Positions 12,952 to 23,411 of a DNA stretch of 64,000 bases are shown piece by piece. The stretch is taken from NCBI GenBank assembly GCA_032164245.1, contig JAVMKO010000003.1, forward strand, positions 40,054,890 through 40,118,889, given 5' to 3'. This DNA comes from Sternotherus odoratus. Taxonomy: Eukaryota > Chordata > Testudines > Kinosternidae. Numbering within the stretch: the first letter of the stretch is position 1; each line of letters begins with the position of its first letter. Made by a program: the position numbers and the translations under genes. The notes below the pieces were generated by a model. It saw only the letters and a list, made by a program, of their open reading frames with translations, was not told the origin of the DNA and did not search any database.

Positions 12952-13019
12952 TGCTCATCTTTCAATCAATTTGTTAACTTTAGTTTAAGATTGTTAGTCA
13001 CAAATCCCACCAAAGCTAC

Positions 13020-13134
13020 CTATAAAAAGCAAAGGTAACAGAGAGTCCTGTGGCACCTTAAAGACCACAGGACTCTTTGTTACCTCTGCTATTCCAGACT
13101 AACACCGCTACCTCTCTGATTCTATAAAAAGCAA
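13020..13134. mobile_element. Penelope tail insertion with internal inversion and 13-bp duplication
   Basis: An 89-bp insert (13033-13121) lies between direct repeats 'ctataaaaagcaa' at 13020-13032 and 13122-13134. The insert begins 'ggtaacagagagtcctgtgg' and contains the inverted copy 'ccacaggactctttgttacc', followed by 'cagactaacaccgctacct', the tail of turtle Penelope elements. It is a tiny target-primed insertion whose 5' part is inverted. Confidence 0.7.
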
Positions 13135-13982
13135 GGAGCTAAGCAGTTAAATCATTCAAACCCTGCCACCTGTGCTAAATTCATCAGTTCCTCTTCTGCA
13201 CATCAACTGCCTCCCTTCCACACCTCATATTATCTTTATCCTCATTTGGCATAACCACGAAAGAAGAGTCAATTAAATAAATGAGAGTCTGATTCACCCT
13301 ACATTGATGACAAATTGCAGCTGTTTTTCAAGGAAGAGCCATGCACTAACATTGACACAACTTTTGTGCTGGATAATCATTCACAAGTGATACTTGTTAT
13401 CTCTGAGTAAATTGGTTAGATTAATACCTTTATTAGGAGGGTAAACAAAAGTTGTAAAGCGCTTTCAAGATTCAGAGTAACACATTTTAATTTATGAAAA
13501 GAGGATATTTTAATACCTTAATTCCAGCACCCAATTTAAAGTATTGTAAACCAATTTGCTTTGTGTTCTTGCCTTGGATGGAGCCCTGCTGGTATTTTTA
13601 AATTACTATGACACCATTTCTTTTCTTACCTTTTACATACTAATGATGCAGTACATAATTTGTATTAGAATCCCAATAAACAAAGGGCTTTGTTGGATCT
13701 TGTCTCATAAAAAAAACACACAGAAGTGTCCACATGGTATAAGATTTGTACAAAGCATTATTCACCCGGTTTGAAGATTAAAGCATGATTGATGACTTTT
13801 TCCCAATGGTTGTGCTTACATTCTGGGTAGTAGTTTCAAATATCTTACTTTATTAAATAATATATTTACAACCCTTATAACCTGGAAATCTATTTTTACT
13901 GGTAGATAGAGAGTGCAAGTCCCGACTTTACCAATGAAGTCACATGGTTTTTCATATAATATTTCAGTATTCTGGGAAGTTA

Positions 13983-14395
13983 ATAACAGAATTTATGGCC
14001 AGAAGGGTCCACTGTGATCATCTGGTCTGAGCTCCTGCATAACACAGGTTATAGAATTTTACCCAGTAATTCCTTCATTAGTCCATTGTTGAAATAGAGC
14101 ATTTCTTTTAGAAAGATATCCAGTCTTGATTTAAGACTTCAAGTGATGGAGAATCACCACATCCATAGGTAAATTTATTCAATGATTAATTACTCTCACA
14201 GTTAGAAATGTGTGCCTTATTTCTACTTTACTTTATCAGGCTCCAGCTTCCAGTCACTGGATCTTGTTATGCCCATGTCTACTAGTCCTCTGTTACCAGA
14301 AATCTTTTACTTCTGGGGTTACTTAAGTTATAGACCATGAACAAGACACTTCATAACTTTTTTTGGGGTAAACTAAATAGACTGAGCTACTTTAG
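13983..14395 (-). mobile_element. CR1 LINE, 3' portion, inverted
   Basis: The phrases 'ggccagaagggtccactg', 'gatcatctggtctgagctcc', 'cataacacagg' and further on 'actgagctactttagtctc' follow the order of an inverted turtle CR1 3' region. Confidence 0.7.
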
Positions 14396-15041
14396 TCTCT
14401 CTCTTATTTATTTTGGGACACCAGAAATATCCTTGTTTTTATTACAACGGTCAAAACATTATTCTTATTACTACAAAGTATTTGTTAACACATATTGCTA
14501 TATCAAATGCAATTTGATCTGTAATTATCAGATGAAACACTCCAGTAAAATGAACACTGGGTGTGATGAATGGTGTTTACATTGAACAATAAAGTAAAAT
14601 TAATGTAAACATTACCAAAAATGTTCATTTGCTCATAGTTAAAATTAATGAACTTGTCCAGTATTTCCTGAGAAATTCAATTAGAAAACAAAATGACTGG
14701 GAAATAAATCCTACACTTCAAGTGCACATTTCTCTTGAGTCAGAACCTGGAAGTAGTGACACCAAGATTTTTAAAGTATACCTTTGTCATTAGTTTACAA
14801 CCCTAAAAGTGTGTTTACACAACAGTGTTTGGTTTTAGATTTTTAAAAATACAGTCACGTTCCTGACAGGAATGAGTCAGTAGCAAGCAAGTTGTTCCAG
14901 GGAACAATGCAGTTTCTTGGAGTTGCACTGCAAAAATAGTGTTGAGCCCATGCTATGAATGTGCTTAGAATTACTCCTCACAAAACAGTACATTAAGTCT
15001 CCCTTAAAAAAGGAAAGAAAAATGAGAGAGAGAGAGAATAC

Positions 15042-15192
15042 CTGGTTTTCTGCATAGCGATGAGGCAAACCACCTATAAATATAGGACCTGTCTCAAGCC
15101 AAACTGAACTGGACCAGAGATTGGTAGGCAAGCTTATCTTCGTAGAAATACCCAGGACAGACACTTCTGCATCACATGGTATCAAGTCTTGC
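15042..15192 (-). CDS. EYS: Laminin-G exon (third of three seen), probable EYS
   Basis: On the minus strand, acceptor 'tctatgcag' precedes 15192 and donor 'gtattc' follows 15042. The exon is 151 nt: one base completes an Arg codon split with the 44064-43973 exon, then 50 open codons follow and end in phase 0. The peptide has CDAEVSVLG in the middle and TGPIFIGGLPH near the end, the late laminin-G strand pattern (xxFIGG). The joined peptide over the 29-kb intron reads ...VHIRQDLIPCDAEV..., a smooth laminin-G sequence. I see the exon and phases directly; EYS is inferred from domain style and huge intron size. CRB, EGFLAM or another laminin-G protein are alternatives. The donor is weaker than consensus. 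Confidence 0.6.
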
Positions 15193-15507
15193 CTGCATAG
15201 ATTTAGAAATAGCAACATTTTACAACCATACCACACTTCACATTACTGCCTGACAAATTAATTAGGCTATTACTAAATCAAAGAAATAGCACATCTTATA
15301 TTAAAGCCAATAAACATAATAGAAGACTTTTGATCAACAAGCTATAAACTGGCATGTCTTTAGAGTCTGAGCTCCATAAAAATGAAGTTGTATTGTAAAA
15401 CTCAATTGTATAATTAGTCAGGGGGGAAAAGGGGCAGATGAAACCAATTGAAATTAATGAATATCAAATCCGATTTTTTTTAATTACAGTAACAAGTAAG
15501 ATTTAGT

Positions 15508-15603
15508 GTGTGTGTGTGTGTGTGTGGGGGGGGGGTTATCTCTTGACCTACTATGCTTTAAACAAAAAAATTCCAGGGATGTGTGTGTGTGTGTGTGGGG
15601 GGG
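15508..15603. repeat. Two (TG)n-G(n) tracts
   Basis: Two runs of GT repeats, each followed by 7-10 G residues (about 15508-15535 and 15580-15603), are separated by 45 bp of ordinary sequence. Confidence 0.9.
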
Positions 15604-16456
15604 AGAATACAAGACTAAAAAGCCAACAAAAATAGGTTTCTTTTAAAGACTTTGTGTCCAATCATGTGATAGTTACTTACCAGAACTCTTTCTCATGTAT
15701 TAAAGCTGCAAGATTGGGCCCTGTAATTGCTGTATATAGGTTTAATGTGGTTGCACAAGATGTACATCAGTGCGGTACTTGGTGCTGACTTTAATTTAGA
15801 TGAGGCAGAAACAAATTAGTAACTGTATATACTTAGTGCAATACTTAATGTTTCTTCTTTCTTTTAATAATAGAACATTAATTTATCTTCCTTTAACCAA
15901 CCAGCAGCAAATGTTCTGCCTTCATGAAAGGAAGCATAATGCAGAAATATCAAATTCAGGCAACAGCCTTCTCAGTCTGGAATTTCAATCTGCCCATCCT
16001 TTTCTCTGCACAGCAGGAATGTGGAGTTCTGTTTAAGAGCCAGACCAAAGCACTAAAGTTTGGCCAGCTGGCTGATTAATATGATTCAAGGATCTTCATA
16101 CTGCAGCTGGGACAGGAAGGTATGCAGCAAATAAAAAATCAAAAGTAAAGGCTACCTATGCAATTTAACTAGGATACTATGGATAAATATATGAATTCAT
16201 TTTAGGACACAGAGCTAGCTGCAGAAACCTTGATTGGTGACACATAGATCATGAAAGCCAGCCTTTATTTTCTTCCTTCTTTCAGCCACAGACACACACA
16301 GAGTTGAATTGACAATTGTAGACAGTGGTGTATGCTTATTTTCTGCATAATTTTGTTTGTACCCCATCATGAAATCTTTAAACATGCTAGTGCACTTATT
16401 GCATTTAAACAGAAGGGACTACATTCTAAATATGTTGACAATCAAAATACTTTTTC
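15604..16456. other. Intron, no gene seen
   Basis: AT-rich sequence. The frame at 15800-16036 has no domain. Confidence 0.4.
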
Positions 16457-17051
16457 CACACTGTGACGGAGTAGGAATGTTCTTAATGATTCCTCTGACT
16501 ATTGTGTGGGGATGTGCACACCTAAGGCTGTAACTTGCCCCAGGTTGGGGAGGGGGGAGGTGACACCTTCTGCCCAAGAGACAAAGGAAAAGCAGAGGGG
16601 GGCTAGAGAGGGGGTTTTTAGTCTGCAGCTGGCTGGGAAAAGGAAAGGGAGATTCAGACATGGTCTGGCCTCCCTGGGCCCTCCAAATGGATCCAGCTGA
16701 GGGGTCTGGTTCGTGGTACCTACAAGCTCTGTTTTAGCTCATGCTCCTATCGTCTAATAAACCTCTGCTTTACTGACTGGCTAAGTGTCACATCTGACTG
16801 TGGAGTTGGGGTGCAGGACTCACGGGCTTCCCCAGGACCGCACCTGGGTGGGCTCGTTGGGGGAAGCACATGGAGGGGCAGAAGGAGCTGAATGTTCTGA
16901 GATCAGACCCAGGAAGTTGGAAGCTGTAAGCTGTGAAGCTCCTAGCCTTGGAGACAGGCTGTTCCCAGAGAGAAAGCTTCCCCCCAGAGTCCTGACTGGC
17001 TTCGTAGGGAGCAGTTCCAGAGAATCGCCCCGGGGACTCCGTGACACACAC
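16457..17051 (+). mobile_element. Solo retroviral LTR with 5-bp duplication
   Basis: The element starts TGTGACGGAG at 16462 and ends CTCCGTGACA at 17046, so it has TG...CA ends with a nearly perfect 10-bp inverted terminus. CACAC flanks it on both sides (16457-16461 and 17047-17051). An AATAAA poly(A) signal at 16756-16761 fits plus-strand orientation. No internal retroviral sequence adjoins it, so it is a solo LTR left by recombination. The antisense and sense frames inside are shadows. Confidence 0.85.
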
Positions 17052-18231
17052 TATGTAAAGTCCTTTAGAATTAGCAGAATAAAAACAATAAGGTCTATGG
17101 TTTAACAGAGAATGATTTCTTTTCTAGTTTGTTTGTTCTGTTCATAAAGCCAACTTGTTGACTAGAATTAGATAGGAAAGATATCATTCTTTGTTAAATT
17201 CTCTGAAATTGTTTTTTAAAATGGTGGCAAGGATGCCATCTTCATTAAATTATTATTTAAGACATTTCCATGAAACCTAGCTTTTTTCTGTTATTCAATT
17301 GTGAAATACAATTGAAGATTTTACTGAATAGTCAAAGTATGACATATAGAATCCTCTCATATTTTCATTTTTAAAGAATGAAATGATTTAATTATTCCAG
17401 CAGGATTTGTGCCCTTTACCTGAATATATGGGCTCAAAATATAGTTCCCTGATAAAAACTGATAGAACACTTATTGGATTGAATCTCTGAATGTCTTCTT
17501 TAGCATTGTAAATTATACATAATTATTTTGCATTTAGAAACAATAAGTTATAAGAATCATGTGGCTTGTTCCTGCTGCTGTATATCAATGGGGAAATTAA
17601 TACAGCAGCACATTCTTTGTAGATGATCGTATCTGTATTAATTGTGTTGGACAGGCCTAGTGCTAACAAGATTACACAGTATGTAATTATCCCTATTAAA
17701 ATATTCAAATAGGACTCAGGATGGTGTTTTAGTCTAATCCTGAACTCACTTCTTTAGAGGTTGAAAGGAAAAAATGCTGCTATAGTTTTTTGTTTCAATG
17801 ACCTCATAGGTTTTGCCTTCAGATTCTTCTAATCAAATATTGGACACATTCTAAGGGCCGAAATTAGGGAGAAGGGGCAGGAGAAAATTACAGCTATTAA
17901 GTGAAATAATACACACACACCATACTAATGTGTGTACATAATACACACACCCCATACTAGTCACTTGCATACTACAAAGTCTGCTGTTTTTCTTGCTTAT
18001 GTTTGCTAATAGTTCCAAGTGACTGCGTTGCTCTGCAAGTTCTCTCTCTCACCAACAGAAGTCAATCTAATAAAAGATATTATCTCACCACTTTGTCTTT
18101 CTTGTGAACATGAAAGCATTTCTATTAAGTTTGAACCTAGTGTGGCATTTTGGAGGTGTCCCCCCCCAGAGCAGGGATCTGTAGAGATAATTTTTAAAGA
18201 GAATCTGATACTTATATGATTGAAGTTTTTC
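17052..18231. other. Intron, no gene seen
   Basis: AT-rich sequence with short CA-repeat patches near 17910-17955. Nothing else supported. Confidence 0.4.
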
Positions 18232-18530
18232 TCTTTCTTCAGGAGTGAAAGTAACATTAAGCACTTACTAGTACTGGGCCAGTTCAGGTCCCTGGAAGGG
18301 GCAGGGCCTTGGATGGAAGGGGCGGTGCTGTGGGGATCAGAATCCCTCAGCCAACCCATCCACACTGCCTGGCCTGCACCAACTGGAGCTCCAGGGGCGA
18401 TTTAAAGGGTACGGGGCACTGGCCATGGCAATGTTTTAATATCAGTTGAGTACAGGCTGGTACTGGCAGCTAATTTTTACCGGTACACCATACTGGCCCA
18501 TAATAACTTAGTTTCACCCCTGCCTTTCTT
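18232..18530. mobile_element. Small hAT-like nonautonomous element
   Basis: The left end CAGGAGTGAAAGTAA (18240) is complementary to the right end ...TTAGTTTCACCCCTG (18522). The flanking 8-mers 'tctttctt' and 'cctttctt' match at 7 of 8 positions. The interior carries 'accggtacaccatactgg', typical of a turtle repeat family. Confidence 0.65.
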
Positions 18531-20056
18531 TGATAATGGGAAGCATTATTTCTGCAATATCTGAAACCTAATTTATGGGGATTTTTATTCATCTAGAACA
18601 AAACTGAAGAAATGGAAGCTGCCCACATAACTTGTTTATGAAAATTACTAAGATATATTCATTCCTTGACATATTTTTGAGCAGAAAACTCTAGAATTAA
18701 TAACATGTACATAAGTGTACTTGTATTAAAATTGTAAATGGCAAGCGCAAGTGATAGTGTTCGTAACAGTCTATACATGGACTTGTGTGCCAATCACCAA
18801 TGTATTTATATAAGGAGAAATATTATTTTTGCATATGCAAATATCATATTTTGAAACTTGCCCAGTACTTTATATTAAGAGACCAAACTCTTGCAATTCA
18901 ACATCGTGCACTTGTTTCACCTTATGCTTGTTAATGTGCCAGCCATGTACCTTTTGATTGTGCTTGATTGAATCTAATATGGACTGACCAAAGTAGAATA
19001 ACAACCTCAAGATATTATTGTTTAGCATTTGCAGATGATACAATTGCCTGATAATACATGCACTGTATAAATTTTCCATCAAGCATTTAAAATACTTTTT
19101 CTACAATCAGCACATAGGGTGCTTTAAAGGTCAAGGGAGAAGATGAGGATTTTTGCATAATTATAAATGTAGAAATGAATATAGAAAAGTACTTCTGGTG
19201 TTTAAACTACTGGTAATTGTGCCTCAGACCAACGTAGCAGTAATTGTTCATATTCATAATTTGTGCTTGCATAAATGTAATCATTAAATACTGACCTATT
19301 AATTACAACCTTGAAGATGAGTTATGTCTATGTAGAATTAAATCCATTGCCCAAAGCCATTCAGGGGAGAAGAATGGAAAGGTCAGACAACCATTTGATA
19401 TACCACAGGGATAAGGGTTCCTTAACATTACAATAACATTTGCATGAATTCCAAATCCTTGCATGTGTGTCCCCATACTTTTTGACATTTATGAGTGATA
19501 ATCAAATAACATGCATTGGATTGTGGCAATATGGTAAAAAGTAGTAAAGCAAACATATTTCATTTTTCTAGATTTATCAAATGTCAGTAAGGCTGGCAAT
19601 CAGGATTCTTTCAAGTATCTGGCCTTCCTGAATGAATGGAAAACCACTGATCCAAAAAGAAGACAGAAACTTAGCTTGTCTCAAACAACTTCACTTTCTA
19701 GTTGATCATTATTAACAATCTCCTTGTTGAACATTTACTGTAAGAATGAAATTTTTGGTTGGAAAGTTAAGATTCCTTCTAAAGAGGAAGAATAACAATA
19801 AAAGATGCAACAGATATATCCAACTATGATTATATATCAGAGTGTAATTACAGTAATAAAGGGAGAGTCATGTTAAAATCCATATGTATTTTTAAACAAC
19901 TTCCTTAACTATGTTACAAACAGCACCTTAGATTATTGAAGCCGATTGTGAGGAGTGGGGGAAGTACTTTATTTTACCTTTGCTATGTGAAATGTTCACT
20001 TTGTGCATTTCTTAGACTGAATTGTGCAAACAGATTAGTCAATTTCATTTTACTCA
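18531..20056. other. Intron, no gene seen
   Basis: AT-rich sequence with no supported feature. Confidence 0.4.
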
Positions 20057-20362
20057 GGCTATGTCTACACTACTGCAGGAATGAGGCTGGTGTGATCGAT
20101 GCACTGGGGGTCTATTTAATGGGTCTAATGAAGACCCGCTAAATCGATAGCAGAGAGCTCTCCAGTAAACTCCAGTGCTCCACTGGGAATGAGAGGAGTA
20201 AGGTATGTTGATGGGAGAGTGTCTCCTGTTGACCCAGCACAGTGTAGACACCACAGTAAGTTGACCTAGTCCTAAATTATGTCAGCTCCAGCTACGTTCT
20301 TCACATAGCTGAAATAGCATAGCTTAGATTGACTTACCACAGTAGTGTAGACAGTATAAGCC
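20057..20362. mobile_element. Harbinger-type MITE
   Basis: Begins 'ggctatgtctacactact' and ends with 'agtagtgtagacagtataagcc', an imperfect inverted terminal repeat of a common turtle MITE. 'tgtagacacc' and 'agctgaaatagcatagctta' are internal family phrases. No target duplication is certain. Confidence 0.7.
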
Positions 20363-20959
20363 ATAGTCAATATCAAGTCAGTTTCACTGCTTGTTTTCAT
20401 GCAGTAGCATCTTGTTGCAACTATCGCAGGGCAATATTTTTCATTTTGGAAAAAAAATTCCCATGAAAATGTTTATATAATGGAAACACAAAATTGATCC
20501 AAAAATATATGGCTACAAAGCTTTGGGTTTCTGATAGGACCTTGACCCTTTATTTACCCCCTTGATTTTAGCTCCACACAGAGTTGCAGGATTAAGAAAC
20601 AAGGCAGTAAAATTTAGAGAATAAAGCAAAACCTCACACAGTTTATCAGTAAGTTTATGAATGTGAGAAACATCTACCTCTGTCTCCTACTCATGAAGTA
20701 TTTGCTAAGAAGCTTCATCATCTTACACTTATTCTAGCTGCTGGTGCTGATTTCCCCCATTGGATCTAACAGAAAGCACATAACATAATGTTGCTGAGGA
20801 ACTAATGAAGTAGTCCTGACTGTTCAGGGATTGGGACTGATTTCTTTCCAATTTTTTTTTCTGAGGCACTGTATAGCTGGGGTTCCCAAACTTGGTTTGC
20901 GGCTTGTTCAGGGCTAGCCCAGGAGAAGAGAAACTATATATCTAAAAGCTATATATAAA
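20363..20959. other. Intron, no gene seen
   Basis: AT-rich sequence with no supported feature. Confidence 0.4.
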
Positions 20960-21524
20960 ATGTATATATAAAATTTGGGACTGTCAATTAATTGCAGTTA
21001 ACTCATGTGATAAACTCAAAAAAAATAATCACGATTAATCACAGTTTTAGTTGCACTGGTAAACAAAAATATTAACCAGGATTAATTTTTCCCTATCATC
21101 CTGGATAATCGAGAGTCTACTGTAGTGTCCTTATAGGTGCTCTGCTGTAGGTGTGCTTGTGCCTCCTGCATCTATGATCAGAGATTTCTCTTAGCAGTGT
21201 CCATTTGACCTGTGCATGCATGTTATTCTCGATTATCCAGGATGATAGGGAAAAATTAATCCTGGTTAATAAAAACCTGGATAATCACCATCCATAGGAA
21301 ATATGGGGAGGGAGGGTTGGTTCACCAGCCACCCTGTGCCGGGGGGAAGCGGGTCTTGGTTCACTGGCTGCCCTGCGCCCTGGTGGGTTGTTTTTTTTTT
21401 TTCTTTGTGCTTGGGGCGGCAAGAAGGCCAGAGCCGGCCCTGAGAGTTACACATGTTTTTTTGGACATCCTGGTTAATCCACAACCTGGTTAACCCAATC
21501 CTGGATAATCGAGAGTCTACTGTA
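20960..21524. mobile_element. Nested pogo/Tigger-like ends around a dispersed repeat
   Basis: Three copies of the terminal phrase 'cctggataatcgaga' or its complement occur, at about 21100-21114, 21228-21242 and 21503-21517. Two of them end in 'gtctactgta', the Tigger-type CAGTAGAC terminus next to TA. Between the first two lies about 110 bp of another turtle repeat ('gtaggtgtgcttgtgcctcc', 'gatcagagatttctctta'). Upstream (20980-21055) is the 'tcaattaattgcagttaact' repeat. The structure looks like a rearranged or doubly inserted element; exact units are unclear. Confidence 0.6.
21071..21271. repeat. Perfect 44-bp inverted repeat, 113-bp spacer
   Basis: Reading 21071-21114 against the complement of 21228-21271, every base matches. 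The arms are pogo/Tigger-type terminal sequence containing 'ccaggattaatttttcccta'. Confidence 0.9.
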
Positions 21525-21756
21525 TTTGAAGAGGTGTCATAAGATTTGTGGTCTAAAGTATCAAAGCTTTAGTCCTTTAGGTGGACTAAGCTGTCAGCCT
21601 TTTTCTTTAATAACCTCTACTACTAGGGAGTTTAGAGATGGGTGATGCAGTTTCTATTCCAATTCTCCAGCAGGAACATAATACTTTTTATCCACGCTCT
21701 TACAGGTAGGCCATGTAATAACTAGGGTTTGCCAAACAGTCTTAGTAGGCTCCTGT

Positions 21757-22987
21757 TATAAGTAGAAAGTAACCTAGAATTACTTTTTAACCTGTAAAGG
21801 GTTAACCTAAAATTAACCTGAGAGGGGATGATGAACCAGAGATGCTAATTAATCTCGGAGACAAAGAAAGTTTTTAGTTTTGGTTTATTTTTTTCTTGTT
21901 CTTCGCTTTGGCTATGGGATGAACCACACCTATGTCTTTACTTTACCTATCTATAATTTTTTAACAAGTTAAGTTTAGTAGTAAGTGAATTATATGTTTA
22001 AACTGTATCACTTGATAATTAATTCATGGTGTTTTAATACTGTTAAGCTTTAGCAGAGAAAAAATTTCCAGGGAGGGATCAGTGAGGCTGTTTGATGCAA
22101 GGTGTTTTGTTTTTTTTTTACTGATTTCTGTACAAGGGATTTATGCTTTTTTTTTTCTTTTTTTTTTAAAATAAGACTAAATGCTAGTTTCCATTGAATA
22201 AATCCTGGTTTAAATCGGGCACATCTCACAAAAAGTGAGGGTTTATTTTCTTTATTTCTCAAGCCTCTCCCAGGTAATGGGAGGAGATTTGGGGGGTGTT
22301 AAAAAGGGGGGTTCCAATTTACCCTAACCCAATGTTTTGTGTCTTAAATTGGTGGTGGCAGTGGTACCAGTCCAGACACTGAAGAAGTTTGTGTTCTGGG
22401 GAAAAGTTTTAACCTAAGCTTGGAGGGGAGGGTATTTCTTTTTTCATGCAGGTCCCCACATCTTTACCCTAGAGTTTAAAGTGGGGAGGCAATCCTGACA
22501 TGGTGGCAGTTGTGAATCTAAAAAGAGTATTACAGAAAATATTGCTTATTTTCCCTTTTCCTTCTAGTTTTGTAAGCAAACAGTATTTTTTCTCTAAGCT
22601 GGGAATACTAATGATCTCTCAGCAGGTAGCAGAGCAGAGACATTAGCTGCTTAGAAACCAACCAGGTTGGCTAGTTTTTTTACTGCTAAGAAGCAGAGAA
22701 AGATTTAATAGCAGAGTAGAAACATTAGTTGCTTAGAAACCAACTGGTTTGGCTAATTTTTCATGGCTAAGAAGCAGAGAGAAATTTGAATCTGCAAGGG
22801 GTTTTCTCTCTGCAGATAGCAGAAGTTACCCCAGGTTTTGCAGCTAAGAGCTGGGTAGGAAGCCTGTTGAGCTATAAATAGCTAATAGGCTCATTAAGTA
22901 CTAGGCAACCACCCCAGGGGGTTCCTGTGGGGGGCTATGTGTGCCTGTGGTGGTGGGGGGGGGGGAGACTGGTAAATCCAGTTCTTC
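21757..22987 (+). mobile_element. ERV-like relic, left part
   Basis: The block contains 'acctgtaaagggttaacc', 'ttgatgcaaggtgtttt' and 'ggtggtggcagtggtacc', and a 150-bp segment (about 22345-22500) that recurs directly at 27745-27912. I associate these phrases with a turtle LTR-retroelement leader region containing a primer-binding-site-like 'tggtggcag'. An 82-bp unit is tandemly repeated at 22627-22790. No open retroviral frame remains. The Harbinger element at 22991-27504 interrupts the relic. Confidence 0.5.
22627..22790 (+). repeat. Two tandem copies of an 82-bp unit
   Basis: Copies start at 22627 and 22709 with 'tagcagagcagagacatta' and 'tagcagagtagaaacatta'; both run through 'gcttagaaaccaac' and 'gctaagaagcagaga'. 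Confidence 0.85.
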
Positions 22988-23411
22988 TAAGGCCCTGTCT
23001 TCACTACCACTTTAATTCGATGTTAACGACATTAGGTCAAATTAAACGTGTACCTGTCTTCACATACATGCCCTTAACGTCGATGTAAAGGGCCCTCAAG
23101 ATCGATCTTGGAACTCCAGCCTGACGAGAGAAATAAGGCTAATCTCGACATTCCAAGCTCGACTGTGGGCTAGTGAAGACAGAACCCGACATTAATAGCC
23201 TCCAGAAGCTGTCCCACAATGCTCCATTCTGACCGCTCTGGACTGCCTCACTGCTCCACTGTGACCGCTCTGCACTGCACTCTGAACTCGCTGCTCTGGC
23301 CAGGTAGATAAGACCCGGGAACATTTGAATACCATTTCCTGTTTGGTCAGCGTGGCCAGCTCACCTGAACAGCTCAGTCGCCATTCAGAGCAATCAGCAG
23401 CACTAGCCGCC

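Noticed and set aside
21757..22500. Complete LTR boundaries for the ERV-like relic
   Set aside because: TG and CA ends with matching flanking duplication could not be found, so only a relic is claimed.
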